In this document: piece after piece, positions 25,977 to 34,655 of the stretch
How positions within the stretch are numbered: the stretch's first letter is position 1
Layout: every line of letters starts with the position of its first letter
Source: Phocaeicola plebeius
Lineage (GTDB): Bacteria; Bacteroidota; Bacteroidia; Bacteroidales; Bacteroidaceae
Assembly: GCA_022767125.1 (NCBI GenBank)
Contig: JALEPZ010000083.1
Span: 1 to 41,302 of the forward strand
Direction of reading: 5' to 3'
DNA: 41,302 nt
Made by a program: the position numbers and the translations under genes
Notes under the pieces: model-generated
Told to the model about the DNA's origin: nothing
The model's database searches: none
What the model saw: only the letters and a program-made list of their open reading frames with translations

Positions 25977-27293
25977 TTACAGTTTCAGCTCGATGCCTCG
26001 GTAGAAATCCAGAATCTTCGTGCGGAACACATAGTCGTATTTCGCCTGGAGGCGGTTGGACACCGCTTTCATCCAGTTGGTGCGCGATTCGTTGTATTCG
26101 GTGGCATTGGCTTTTCCCTGTGCATACTTTTCCTTCATCAGCTGGAACGAGGCTTCGGCCGCTTCGTCGGCAGTGACACTGCTTTTCAGCTGGCTTTCCG
26201 CATTGAGGGCATTGTAGTAGGCTTGCTGGATTTCCTTGAAGAGCGACTTCTTGGCTTCTTCCAGCTGCCAGTTGAGGGTATTCTGCCGGATGCGGGCACT
26301 CCGTACCTGGTTGCGCGTGGCAAAGCGGTTGAAGATAGGCACGCTCAGCGAGAAACCGAAATACTGGCTGAAGTTGTCTTTCAACTGCGAGCCGAAACTG
26401 TTGTTCTGGTAGCCGTTTACTTTGTAGTAGTTGGTGCCGATGCCGGCTCCGAAACTCAGTTGGGGATAGTAGGCACTTTGGGCCATACGGATGCTGTGGG
26501 CAGCTCCTTCCAGGCGGTAGGTGGCGGCCTTGATGGCCGGTTTGGACAATACGGCCTCCTGGAAGATGTTTTCAGGAGCTACGATGGAGCCGGAGAGGTG
26601 ACGCTCGTCGATGTCGGGAGAGACGATGCTGAAGCCGTCGGGGGTGGGCAATTCCAGCAGTTGGCTGAGGTCGAGCAAGGCCAGCCGGCAGTTGTTCTCT
26701 GCCTGGACGGCCGACAATTCGTCTTGTGCCACCCTCGACTTGGCTTCGTACCATTCGGCTTCTGAAGCCTTCCCGTTATCCAGATAGGCTTTTTTCTGTT
26801 CCAGCATTTCCTGGCTCAGGGCCACCTGTTGCCGGGCGATGAGGGCCAGTTCCTGGTTGTAGAGCACTTGCAGGTACAAGGAAGCAATCTGCAGGCTGAT
26901 GTCATCCTTGGCTTTTTGCAGGTCCTCGGTGGCTGCCTTCAGGTTCAGTTTCTGCAGGGCAATGTTATGGGGAATCTGCAGGCCTGTAAACAAGGGCACG
27001 GAGGTGTTGAGCGAGAAGTTGGTGTTCTGCGTATTGATGCTCTGGTAGGTATTGTCAGCCTGCAGGCTGCGTCCGAAGTTGAACGAGTGGGAAGCGCTGC
27101 CGTTCAGGTTGGGCAGTCGGCTCCATTGGGCCGTGTTCAGGTCCACTTCCGACTGATGGCGGTTTTCTTCCTGTTGCTTGATGGTGAGGTTATGCTCGAT
27201 GGCATAATCGATGCACTGTCTCAAGTCCCATGCCTGTTGAGCCGAAGCCGGCAGGGCCAGGGTGGCGGCAAGGAGGTAAGTGATGGTTCTCAT
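25977..27293 (-). CDS. TolC-family outer-membrane protein of the ABC efflux operon
   Basis: Outer-membrane channel for the ABC pump encoded upstream. The 438 residues begin with a cleavable signal peptide (about 1-21, ending LALPASAQQ) and no lipobox, unlike the NodT-type factor at 5285. The two outer-membrane-efflux-protein repeats are seen as QQEENRHQSEVDLNTAQW, LKAATEDLQKAKDDISLQIA, SIRMAQSAYYPQLSFGAG and GKANATEYNESRTNW, with long coiled helices. The start at 27293 was chosen because it gives the signal peptide and lies 4 nt after the adaptor stop; an upstream in-frame ATG would overlap that gene. It is the last gene of the five-gene minus-strand operon. Confidence 0.9.
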   Translation of the reverse strand: MRTITYLLAATLALPASAQQAWDLRQCIDYAIEHNLTIKQQEENRHQSEVDLNTAQWSRLPNLNGSASHSFNFGRSLQADNTYQSINTQNTNFSLNTSVPLFTGLQIPHNIALQKLNLKAATEDLQKAKDDISLQIASLYLQVLYNQELALIARQQVALSQEMLEQKKAYLDNGKASEAEWYEAKSRVAQDELSAVQAENNCRLALLDLSQLLELPTPDGFSIVSPDIDERHLSGSIVAPENIFQEAVLSKPAIKAATYRLEGAAHSIRMAQSAYYPQLSFGAGIGTNYYKVNGYQNNSFGSQLKDNFSQYFGFSLSVPIFNRFATRNQVRSARIRQNTLNWQLEEAKKSLFKEIQQAYYNALNAESQLKSSVTADEAAEASFQLMKEKYAQGKANATEYNESRTNWMKAVSNRLQAKYDYVFRTKILDFYRGIELKL

Positions 27294-27297
27294 GGCG

Positions 27298-28395
27298 TTA
27301 TTCTTCTTTAAGCAAGCCGCGTACACGTTCTCCGGCTTTCAGTCCTTGTTTGATTTCTACTAACAGTCCGTTGCTGATACCGGTTGTGACGGTGCGGCGT
27401 TCGAATTGCTGCAAGGGTACGCTGTCGGTCATCACGTAGACGAAGGAAGAGTCGTTGCTGAACTCGATGGTACTCTCTGGGACGGCTATGGATCCGATGG
27501 CCTGTTCCAGGACGATTTCCGCATTGGCACTGTAGCCCGAACGGATGGTGACACTGTCGGGCACCTGGATGGCGGCCTTGATTTCAAACTGGTTGGCCCC
27601 GTTGTTTTCGGTGCTTTTGGGCGATATGTATTCCAGTGTCGCATCAAACGACATGTTCTGCAAGGCTCCCAGGGTAATCTTTACAGGGATGCCTTCCTGG
27701 ATGCGTCCCACTTCGGTTTCATCCACATTGCCCCGGAAGATCAGGTCGCTCATGTCGGCCACGGTGGCGATGGTGGTGCCATCGTTGAAGGTGTTGCTCA
27801 TGATGACGGAGTTACCCACCTTGATGGGCACGTCAAGGATGAGTCCGTCGATGGTGGAGCGAATAAGGGTGCTGCTGAACGAGGCACTGCTCTTGGTGAT
27901 GCCTTCCTTGATGATTTCCAGGTTGTCTTTGGCCGCCTGGAGTTCTTCCCGTGCCTGTCGGGCCGTGAGCAAGCTCTTCTCATACTCTTCGTCACTGACG
28001 AGCTTGCGTTGGTAGAGTTGCTCCATGCGGGCAAGGTCGGTTTCGTATTGTCGTCCGTTGAGTTCGGCCAGTCGGACACGGCTTTCAGCAGAATTGAGCT
28101 GTCCCAGTTCGGGAATTACCTTGACCTTGGCAATGATTTCGCCTTTCTTGACTAACTGTCCGGCTTCCTTGTAGACTTCCGAGATGATGCCCGAAATCTG
28201 CGGCTTGATTTGTATCTCATCGCGCGGTTCAATCTTGCCGGTAGCTATGGTGCTCTGTTTCAAGTCGGCCACGGTGGATGTCTCGATGTTGTACACCTTT
28301 TCCTTGGGTTGCGATTTCCGGTACAGGAAAACAAAAGTTCCTACGAAGATCAGTGCTATCAGCACCAATACTGCAATTCTAATGTACTTTTTCAT
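27298..28395 (-). CDS. Periplasmic adaptor (MacA/HlyD-like membrane-fusion protein)
   Basis: Links the ABC permeases to the TolC-family channel. The 365-residue protein has a single N-terminal membrane anchor (IRIAVLVLIALIFVGTFVFL), a lipoyl half (EIQIKPQISGIISEVYKEAG), a coiled-coil hairpin (about 105-165, RQAREELQAAKDNLEII), the second lipoyl half (IRSTIDGLILDVPIKVGNSV), a beta-barrel domain and a membrane-proximal domain ending GLKAGERVRGLLKEE. This is the MacA arrangement, where the adaptor is membrane-anchored. Start taken at 28395; ten extra N-terminal residues from 28425 are possible. The closely spaced genes on both sides show co-transcription. Confidence 0.9.
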   Translation of the reverse strand: MKKYIRIAVLVLIALIFVGTFVFLYRKSQPKEKVYNIETSTVADLKQSTIATGKIEPRDEIQIKPQISGIISEVYKEAGQLVKKGEIIAKVKVIPELGQLNSAESRVRLAELNGRQYETDLARMEQLYQRKLVSDEEYEKSLLTARQAREELQAAKDNLEIIKEGITKSSASFSSTLIRSTIDGLILDVPIKVGNSVIMSNTFNDGTTIATVADMSDLIFRGNVDETEVGRIQEGIPVKITLGALQNMSFDATLEYISPKSTENNGANQFEIKAAIQVPDSVTIRSGYSANAEIVLEQAIGSIAVPESTIEFSNDSSFVYVMTDSVPLQQFERRTVTTGISNGLLVEIKQGLKAGERVRGLLKEE

Positions 28396-28435
28396 ATCTG
28401 TCTTGTTATGCTTATTATTCCTCATTCTTCATTTC

Positions 28436-29668
28436 TTATTCGTCTCTCATGGCATCAATGGGTTTCACGGCCATCGCCCGGAAGGCAGGAGCCAGTCCGG
28501 CCAGCAGTCCCAGGAGGATCAGGATGACACACGATCCGATGGCTCCCCAAAAGCCAATCTGGAAATGGGCATCGCTGACGGTCTGCTCCACAATGTTCAG
28601 CAGGAACACGCCGAAGCAGATGCCGCCCATGCCCGCTACGATGGTAAGCACGATGCTCTCCGAGAGGATCTGTCCGAGGATGTCCTTGGGTTTGGCACCG
28701 ATGGCCCGGCGGATGCCGATTTCGGTCGTCCGTTCCTTGACGGTCACCATCATGATGTTGCTCACCCCAATGGCTCCAGCCAGCAGCGTTCCCAGGCCGA
28801 CCATCCATCCCAGCAGGCGGATGCCCGCAAACAGGTCGTCCATCATGCTGAACATGGCTTCGGCATTGAGCTGGATCAGGGCCTGCTGGTCATCGGGATG
28901 GATGAGGTGTGCCTGCTTCACCACCTCTGCAATCCGCTTCTCCAACGAGCTGATGCTGACACCCTGGCGGGCCGTGTAGCAGATGACTTGCACCTTGTTT
29001 CCAAAGTTGTAATTATGCTGCATGGTTGAGAAGGGAATGATGACCGAGGTCTCCGAGTCGCCGTTGATGGAGATGTTGCCGGTAGCCACATTGACCCCGA
29101 TGACCTGGTAGTAGATGCCTCCCACCTTGATGAACTTGCCGCAAGGGTTCTCCTTGTCCGGGAAGAGCGTTTCGAAGATCTGCTTGCCGATGACGCATAC
29201 CTTGCGCTGGTCGCGCACATCAATCGAGTTGATGTAGCGTCCGAAAATCAGGTTAGGCTCTTCTATCGCCGTATAGTCTGGGTACAGTCCTTTCAGTGTG
29301 CCGTTGATGCTGTTTTCCTGATAGACGATGCTGTTTCCCCAGCGGGCCAGGGTAGGCGTGACCAACTCCAGTCCGGGTATGGCTTTCTGCAGACGGATCA
29401 CATCGCTGTTCTCCAGGTCCCAGTACCGGCCCTGCTGGAAGCCTTTGTACGCCTTGCTGGTCGTGTTGGCGCCGAGGAAGCCGGAATTGCTGGCAAAGCC
29501 CTTGAAGTTGGCGGACATGAGGTCCTGTACGCCCTGTGCGCTGCCCATGAGGGCAATGAGCATGAAGATGCCCCAGAAGATGCCGAAGGCGGTCAGTAAG
29601 CTGCGGGTACGGTTACGGGTGATGGTCACCAGTATCTCTTCCCAAGTATCTATATCAAAGTATTTCAT
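28436..29668 (-). CDS. MacB-type ABC transporter permease (second of two)
   Basis: Inner-membrane permease of 410 residues with MacB topology: one N-terminal helix (LLTAFGIFWGIFMLIALMGS), a large periplasmic MacB_PCD domain (about 40-260) and a C-terminal FtsX bundle of three helices (GWMVGLGTLLAGAIGVSNIM; IVLTIVAGMGGICFGVFLLN; GSCVILILLGLLAGLAPAFR). The cytoplasmic TEIGIRRAIGAKPKDIL loop, which contacts the ATPase, is intact. It lacks a fused nucleotide-binding domain. It begins 2 nt after the stop of the first permease, suggesting coupled synthesis and a heterodimer. Such mechanotransmitting pumps export drugs, peptides or lipoproteins; the substrate is unknown here. Confidence 0.92.
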   Translation of the reverse strand: MKYFDIDTWEEILVTITRNRTRSLLTAFGIFWGIFMLIALMGSAQGVQDLMSANFKGFASNSGFLGANTTSKAYKGFQQGRYWDLENSDVIRLQKAIPGLELVTPTLARWGNSIVYQENSINGTLKGLYPDYTAIEEPNLIFGRYINSIDVRDQRKVCVIGKQIFETLFPDKENPCGKFIKVGGIYYQVIGVNVATGNISINGDSETSVIIPFSTMQHNYNFGNKVQVICYTARQGVSISSLEKRIAEVVKQAHLIHPDDQQALIQLNAEAMFSMMDDLFAGIRLLGWMVGLGTLLAGAIGVSNIMMVTVKERTTEIGIRRAIGAKPKDILGQILSESIVLTIVAGMGGICFGVFLLNIVEQTVSDAHFQIGFWGAIGSCVILILLGLLAGLAPAFRAMAVKPIDAMRDE

Positions 29669-29670
29669 AA

Positions 29671-30921
29671 TCAGTCTGCTCTAAGTGCTTCAATGGGTCG
29701 GATGCGGACCGCCTTGAGAGCAGGGAACAAGCCTGCCAGCGTGCCCGCGATAATCAGGGTAAGGGTCGCCTGGATGGCGATGGAGAGATCGACCGTCGGG
29801 TCCTCGAAGACGGTGAACTGGAACATGCCGGCATCTACCACCTTCTTGCCCGCCACGTAGTTCATGTACTCCGTCACGGCCACTCCCGCCACCATGCCGA
29901 GGTAGCCGAACAAGGTGGTGATGGCAACGCTCTCCGCCACGATGAGCCGTAGGATGGACAGAGGCTTGGCACCTAGTGCCTTGCGGATGCCGAACTCGTG
30001 GGTGCGTTCACGCACGGTGATGAGCATGATGTTGCTCACGCCCACAATGCCGCTCAGCAGGGTGAAGATGCCGATCACCCAGATGGCAATATGCAGGATG
30101 CTGTTGGCGGTTAGCTGCTGCAGGTATTGGGTAAAGCGGTTCCATATCCACACGGCATTGTTGTCCGTAGGGTCGAACTGCTTGCGGCTGCCCAGGGTGC
30201 GGCGCAAGTCTTTTTCGAAAGCATCGTTGGTAGCTTCGTCGGTCAGTCCCTGGGTAGTGAAGGTCATGTTGTCGATGCTGTCTCCCTTGTGATAGACCAG
30301 CTGTACGGTGGTGAAGGGGGCGAGGGCAGAGGGCTGGAAACTGTTCTGGTCCGCATAGATGCCTACCACCAAGTAGCTGACTCCCTGCGCCTGTACCTGT
30401 TTTCCCAGCGGTTCGGACTTGGGAAAAAGGATGTCGGCCGTCTTCTCGTGGAGGACGATGACTTTCCGCTTTTCCTGCATGTCGCGTTCGTTGATGAACC
30501 GTCCCCGTTTCAGGGTGATGGGTTCCAGCTGGGGGTAGCTGGGAAATACGCCGTCGATGCCGATGCTCAGTCGTTCGTTGCCGTACGAGAGAAAGACTCC
30601 GCTTTTGCTGACAGTGGCACCCGACGAGAGGATGTGTTCGGAGAAGTCGGTGGAAGCAGCGGTGCGGTCGGCATCGCTCAGCGAGATTTTCCTGCCCTCC
30701 TTCAGTCCGTTGAATGGTTTTCCGGTCCATCCGGGATAGACCTTCAGAGAGTTCATCATCATGCTGCTCGATTGGTTCTCGAAGGCATGGATCAGTCCGT
30801 TGCCCGCTCCCAGCAGCACAATCAGCATGAAGATGCCCCAGGCCACGGCGAAGCCCGTCAGGGCGGTACGCAATTTGTTGCGCAGGATGGTTCCGTAGAG
30901 TTCTTGGAGTAAATCAATCAT
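29671..30921 (-). CDS. MacB-type ABC transporter permease (first of two)
   Basis: Paralogue of the next gene, 416 residues, with the same plan: N-terminal helix (TALTGFAVAWGIFMLIVLLGA), periplasmic MacB_PCD domain (about 45-265) and C-terminal FtsX helices (WVIGIFTLLSGIVGVSNIML; SVAITTLFGYLGMVAGVAVT; LTLIIAGTLAGLFPALKAV). The coupling loop reads EFGIRKALGAKPLSILRL. The two permeases differ mainly in the periplasmic domain, as expected for a heterodimer served by one ATPase. It starts 12 nt after the ATPase stop. Confidence 0.92.
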   Translation of the reverse strand: MIDLLQELYGTILRNKLRTALTGFAVAWGIFMLIVLLGAGNGLIHAFENQSSSMMMNSLKVYPGWTGKPFNGLKEGRKISLSDADRTAASTDFSEHILSSGATVSKSGVFLSYGNERLSIGIDGVFPSYPQLEPITLKRGRFINERDMQEKRKVIVLHEKTADILFPKSEPLGKQVQAQGVSYLVVGIYADQNSFQPSALAPFTTVQLVYHKGDSIDNMTFTTQGLTDEATNDAFEKDLRRTLGSRKQFDPTDNNAVWIWNRFTQYLQQLTANSILHIAIWVIGIFTLLSGIVGVSNIMLITVRERTHEFGIRKALGAKPLSILRLIVAESVAITTLFGYLGMVAGVAVTEYMNYVAGKKVVDAGMFQFTVFEDPTVDLSIAIQATLTLIIAGTLAGLFPALKAVRIRPIEALRAD

Positions 30922-30933
30922 GGTCGTAATGTT

Positions 30934-31659
30934 TTATTTCATGTATCCGTTCTTTCCGAAAGGCGAAGCGTTGTGGTCGATGTTGTCTTCTATCCGTTCG
31001 ATGATGCCGTCCTTGATGTGGATGATCTTGTTGGTCTGGTTGGCCACCCCGCTTTCGTGGGTCACGACGACGATGGTCAGACCCTCCTGGTCGTGCAGTT
31101 CCTTCAGGATGTCCATCACTTCCACCGAGGTCTTGCTGTCCAGTGCGCCGGTCGGTTCGTCGGCCAGGATGATCTGCGGTTTCGAGATGAGGGCACGCGC
31201 GATGGCGACCCGCTGTTTCTGTCCGCCGGACAGCTCGTTGGGCATGTGGTGCGCCCACTCCTTCAGTCCCAGTTTGTCGAGATACTCCAAGGCCAGTTCG
31301 TTCCGTTTTTTTCTGCCCACGCCTTGGTAGAAAAGGGGGAGGGCCACGTTCTCCATGGCATTCTTGAAAGAAATCAGGTTGAACGACTGGAAGATGAAGC
31401 CGATCATCCGGTTGCGAAGTTCGGCTGCCTTGGTTTCGCTAAGGTCTTTGATGAGGACCCCGTTCAGGCGGTACTCCCCTTCGTCATAGTTGTCGAGAAT
31501 TCCCAATATATTTAATAAGGTGGATTTTCCTGACCCGGAGGCTCCCATAATGGAGACGAATTCTCCTTTATGGATGTGCAGGTCAATGCCTTTCAGTACA
31601 TGAAGCGGTGCTCCATTGTAGTAGGTCTTGTGGATGTTGTTCAGTTCAATCATATTCAA
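30934..31659 (-). CDS. ABC transporter ATP-binding protein (LolD/MacB-type)
   Basis: Energises the two permeases. The 241-residue cytoplasmic ATPase has Walker A GASGSGKST (39-47), the Q-loop region FIFQSFNLI, the ABC signature LSGGQKQRVAIARAL, Walker B IILADEPTGALD and the switch His in VVVTHE. The length matches the LolD/FtsE/MacB-NBD group. It is the first gene of the minus-strand operon ATPase-permease-permease-adaptor-TolC. The C-terminal tail after the H-loop is slightly longer than in minimal members. Confidence 0.94.
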   Translation of the reverse strand: MNMIELNNIHKTYYNGAPLHVLKGIDLHIHKGEFVSIMGASGSGKSTLLNILGILDNYDEGEYRLNGVLIKDLSETKAAELRNRMIGFIFQSFNLISFKNAMENVALPLFYQGVGRKKRNELALEYLDKLGLKEWAHHMPNELSGGQKQRVAIARALISKPQIILADEPTGALDSKTSVEVMDILKELHDQEGLTIVVVTHESGVANQTNKIIHIKDGIIERIEDNIDHNASPFGKNGYMK

Positions 31660-31721
31660 AACGATGAGGGCAAGCAGTCTGTTTTGCCCGGTTAGTCTTT
31701 CTTTTTCTCATTTAGATGGTG

Positions 31722-31729
31722 CGAAGGTA
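31722..31729 (-). promoter_or_regulatory. Candidate -7 box of the ABC efflux operon
   Basis: On the minus strand 31729-31722 reads TACCTTCG, one base off TAnnTTTG, 63 bp before the ATPase start. No clear -33 element is seen. It lies back to back with the ROK kinase promoter. Confidence 0.35.
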
Positions 31730-31768
31730 TGAAAAGTTACAATAGTACCTGAAAAATTGCCTGAAAAA

Positions 31769-31800
31769 TTTGTCTGTTTTTCCTTCTTTTCTTACTTTTG
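31769..31800 (+). promoter_or_regulatory. Promoter of the ROK kinase gene
   Basis: TTTG at 31769-31772 and TACTTTTG at 31793-31800 are separated by 20 bp, a full Bacteroidetes -33/-7 match. The start site would be near 31805, about 27 nt before the ATG. Confidence 0.65.
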
Positions 31801-31831
31801 TCAATACAATTAACCCTATAAGTGTAATATC

Positions 31832-32812
31832 ATGACTATAAACATGGAAAAGCCCTACGTAGTGGGCATGGACATCGGCGGTACAAATACCGTGTTCGGT
31901 GTAGTAGATTCAAGAGGTAACGTATTGGCAACCGACTCCGTAAAGACTCAGCAATACGAAAAGATCGAAGAGTACGTGGATGCTGTGTGCAAGAAGCTTC
32001 TGCCGCTGGTTCAGCAGGTGGGCGGTGCCGAAAAGATCAAAGGTATGGGTGTAGGTGCCCCCAATGGCAACTATTATAATGGTACCATTGAGTTTGCTCC
32101 CAATCTGCCGTGGAAGGGGGTTATTCCCTTGGCTGCGCTCTTTGAGGAAAAACTGGGTATTCCGACAGCCTTGACCAACGATGCCAATGCAGCAGCTATC
32201 GGTGAAATGACTTATGGCGCAGCTCGTGGCTTGAAGGATTTTATCATGATTACGTTAGGAACCGGTGTCGGAAGCGGTATCGTCATCAATGGTCAGCTGG
32301 TTTATGGACACGATGGATTCGCTGGCGAATTGGGTCATGTTGTCGTAGATCCCGAAGGTCGTCAGTGCGGTTGTGGCCGTAAGGGCTGTCTGGAAACTTA
32401 CTGTTCGGCTACAGGTGTGGCACGCACTGCCCGCGAGTTTTTGGTAAAGCGTTCCGAACCCAGCTTGCTGCGGAATATTCCGGCAGAAGAAATCCAGTCG
32501 AAGGACGTTTATGATGCTGCCGTGAAGGGTGACCAGCTGGCATTGGATATCTTTGCTTTCACCGGCGACGTGCTCGGTAAGGCGTTGGCTAACTTTGTGG
32601 CCTTCTCCAGCCCCGAAGCAATTGTGTTGTTCGGTGGTCTGGCTAAATCGGGTGACTATATCATGAAGCCTATCCAGAAAGCGATGGACGAGAACATCCT
32701 GAAAATCTATGCCGGCAAGACCAAACTCCTGCTGTCTCAGTTGAAGGATGCCGATGCGGCTGTGCTGGGTGCCAGTGCCTTGGGCTGGGAGGTTCGTGAC
32801 ATGACTATCTGA
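31832..32812 (+). CDS. ROK-family sugar kinase (glucokinase-like)
   Basis: Cytoplasmic kinase phosphorylating glucose or a related hexose. The 326 residues carry the ATP-binding motif DIGGTN (14-19), the catalytic Asp D117 in LTNDANAAAIGE, the ROK signature FAGELGHVVVDPEGRQCGCG and the structural zinc cluster C179, C181 and C186 with an upstream His in the GELGH segment. There is no N-terminal helix-turn-helix, so it is an enzyme and not a ROK repressor. A second ATG four codons in (MEKPYVV) could be the true start. The base composition appears lower in GC and more codon-biased than its neighbours, consistent with high expression. In Bacteroides fragilis the ROK kinase RokA has glucokinase activity; orthology here is likely but not proven. 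Confidence 0.9.
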   Translation: MTINMEKPYVVGMDIGGTNTVFGVVDSRGNVLATDSVKTQQYEKIEEYVDAVCKKLLPLVQQVGGAEKIKGMGVGAPNGNYYNGTIEFAPNLPWKGVIPLAALFEEKLGIPTALTNDANAAAIGEMTYGAARGLKDFIMITLGTGVGSGIVINGQLVYGHDGFAGELGHVVVDPEGRQCGCGRKGCLETYCSATGVARTAREFLVKRSEPSLLRNIPAEEIQSKDVYDAAVKGDQLALDIFAFTGDVLGKALANFVAFSSPEAIVLFGGLAKSGDYIMKPIQKAMDENILKIYAGKTKLLLSQLKDADAAVLGASALGWEVRDMTI

Positions 32813-32842
32813 TTGATCCGATAATCAGTTTTTTTTCGAATT

Positions 32843-32918
32843 GTTATTCAGAACGCAGTGAAAATCTGTCTGCATCAAGTGATGTCTTCAGATGTTTCAC
32901 TGCGTTCTGCATGTCAAT
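32843..32918. repeat. Intergenic inverted-repeat element, copy D
   Basis: Perfect 15-bp arms cagaacgcagtgaaa (32849-32863) and tttcactgcgttctg (32895-32909) lie between the convergent ROK kinase and GH43 genes. The loop contains gtcttcagat, identical to the loop of copy C, and the arms differ from those of C by compensating changes. A T8 run precedes the left arm (about 32829-32837). It probably terminates transcription in both directions. Confidence 0.7.
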
Positions 32919-32947
32919 CAGTAGGTGTTTCCGGCTGATTCGCCGGC

Positions 32948-34618
32948 TCAAGGCTCGATGCGGAACCAGTCGATGTCGGCCCATCCGCCGTCGTTGCTGG
33001 TCAGGTGAGGACGGGTGCAGAACATACCTACCTTGGCCCCTATCCATTTGCCTTCTTTCACCTGGAACTCCTTGCCGAAGGGCAGGAACTTCTTCCCGTT
33101 GAGGCTGTAGCTGAGCTGGCATTTCACGAGGTGGTCATGTCCGCCCTCGCTGCCCCGGAGTTTCTCGCCGGTGTCCGTTATGCGGGCACGGAGGTAGATT
33201 TCCCCGTTTTTCAACGGCAGGGTGGCATGTACGGTTTCCTGTTTGCCTTTATCTGCCTTGGAACATTCCACCTGCGAAAGCACCAATCCGTTTTCTGTAT
33301 TCTCCAAGATGAGGGCCGCATAGTCCAACCCCATTACCGCCAGTCCAGTCCGTTCGCCCGTATATTTGGCGATGGGCGAGAATTTCAGCTTCATGGTTGC
33401 CGTGAAACTGGGAGCAGGGAATTTCTGCAGCAGCATGTTCGGCACGCTCCACAGGCTGGTGTATTGTTCGTCTACCGGATACGAGTAAAGACGCAGACGA
33501 CTCTCGGTTGCATCGCAGAAGTACCACTTGGGATTGGTATTGGCATTCCATTGCCATTGCAGGCCCAGTTCGTTGCTGTCGAACTCATCGCTTTCCTGTG
33601 GCGTGCAGATGGGTCCGTGGGTCCCGACATTCGGCTTGCGGTAGGTCAATACCGGTTCGCCGCAACCGTCCCCGTCCTCATCAATGCCGATGACCGGCCA
33701 GTCGTTCACCCATTGCATGGGCTGCAGATGCACCAGGCGTCCGGCCGCACCCACATCCTGGAAATGGAGGAACCAGTTCTCGCCGTTCGGGGTGTCCACC
33801 CAGGCACCCTGGTGAGGCCCGTTGATGGGGCTGTTGCCCTGTGCCATCACCGTACGCCATTCATACGGACCATATACCTGTTTAGAGCGCAACACCACCT
33901 GCCAGCCGGTGGGCACACCGCCTGCCGGATGGAAAATGTAGTAATAGCCGTTCCGTTTGTAGAATTTGGGTCCTTCACACGTTTCGTGTGTTTCATGTCC
34001 GTCGAAGACAATGCGCGACTGGGTCACGGTCTTGTCGCCCGCCGGGTTCAGTTCGCAGACAGCAATAACACTTTTCAGTCCTGCCCGGCTGCCGGCAAAG
34101 GCATGGGCCAGGTAGACTTTCCCATCGTCGTCCCAGAGCGGGGTCGTGTCAATCACCCCCTTGGCTGCCAGCACCAGTACCGGTTCGGTCCAGGGACCTT
34201 TCACATCGGTGGCTTTCGTCATGAAGATGCCTTGGTCCGGATCGCCCCAATAGATATAGAACTGCCCGTCGTGGTGGCGGATGCACGGTGCCCATACCCG
34301 GTTGCCGTGTTGCGGAAGGGTGTCAGTATGGGGAGCCAAGGAAGAAGGTATGGCAGCACTGACGATGCGCCAGTTCACCAAGTCCTTCGAGTGGAGGATC
34401 TGTAAGCCGGGCAGACAGCCGAAACTGGAGGAGGTGAGATAGTAGTCCTCACCTACCCGGCACACATCAGGGTCGGAATAGTCGGCATAGAGCACAGGGT
34501 TCTTGTAGGTACCGTCCCCTTGGTCGGCCACCCATACTTTTGATACTTGGTTCTCTTGGGCCGGCAGGCTGGGCCACAGGGCGCAGCCGGCCAGCAGTGT
34601 CATAATTAATTTTTTCAT
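32948..34618 (-). CDS. Secreted glycoside hydrolase family 43 protein with C-terminal beta-sandwich
   Basis: Probable alpha-L-arabinofuranosidase, beta-xylosidase or galactosidase acting on plant cell-wall side chains. The 556 residues begin with a signal peptide (about 1-20, ending PSLPAQ). The five-bladed propeller (about 35-335) has the base D49 in YADYSDPDV, the pKa-modulating Asp region GVIDTTPLWDDDGK and the acid E215 in TCEGPKFYKRNGYYYIF. A C-terminal concanavalin-like domain (about 365-556, SFTATMKLKFSPIAKYTGER) resembles the GH43_C2/DUF1349 module. Start chosen at 34618 by the signal peptide. The stop of the DUF4861 gene lies 37 nt upstream, so the GH28, DUF4861 and GH43 genes probably form one pectin-directed unit. 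Confidence 0.9.
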   Translation of the reverse strand: MKKLIMTLLAGCALWPSLPAQENQVSKVWVADQGDGTYKNPVLYADYSDPDVCRVGEDYYLTSSSFGCLPGLQILHSKDLVNWRIVSAAIPSSLAPHTDTLPQHGNRVWAPCIRHHDGQFYIYWGDPDQGIFMTKATDVKGPWTEPVLVLAAKGVIDTTPLWDDDGKVYLAHAFAGSRAGLKSVIAVCELNPAGDKTVTQSRIVFDGHETHETCEGPKFYKRNGYYYIFHPAGGVPTGWQVVLRSKQVYGPYEWRTVMAQGNSPINGPHQGAWVDTPNGENWFLHFQDVGAAGRLVHLQPMQWVNDWPVIGIDEDGDGCGEPVLTYRKPNVGTHGPICTPQESDEFDSNELGLQWQWNANTNPKWYFCDATESRLRLYSYPVDEQYTSLWSVPNMLLQKFPAPSFTATMKLKFSPIAKYTGERTGLAVMGLDYAALILENTENGLVLSQVECSKADKGKQETVHATLPLKNGEIYLRARITDTGEKLRGSEGGHDHLVKCQLSYSLNGKKFLPFGKEFQVKEGKWIGAKVGMFCTRPHLTSNDGGWADIDWFRIEP

Positions 34619-34655
34619 ACGTGTCGTTTTTTCTGATAATACGTAGATAATCCGT

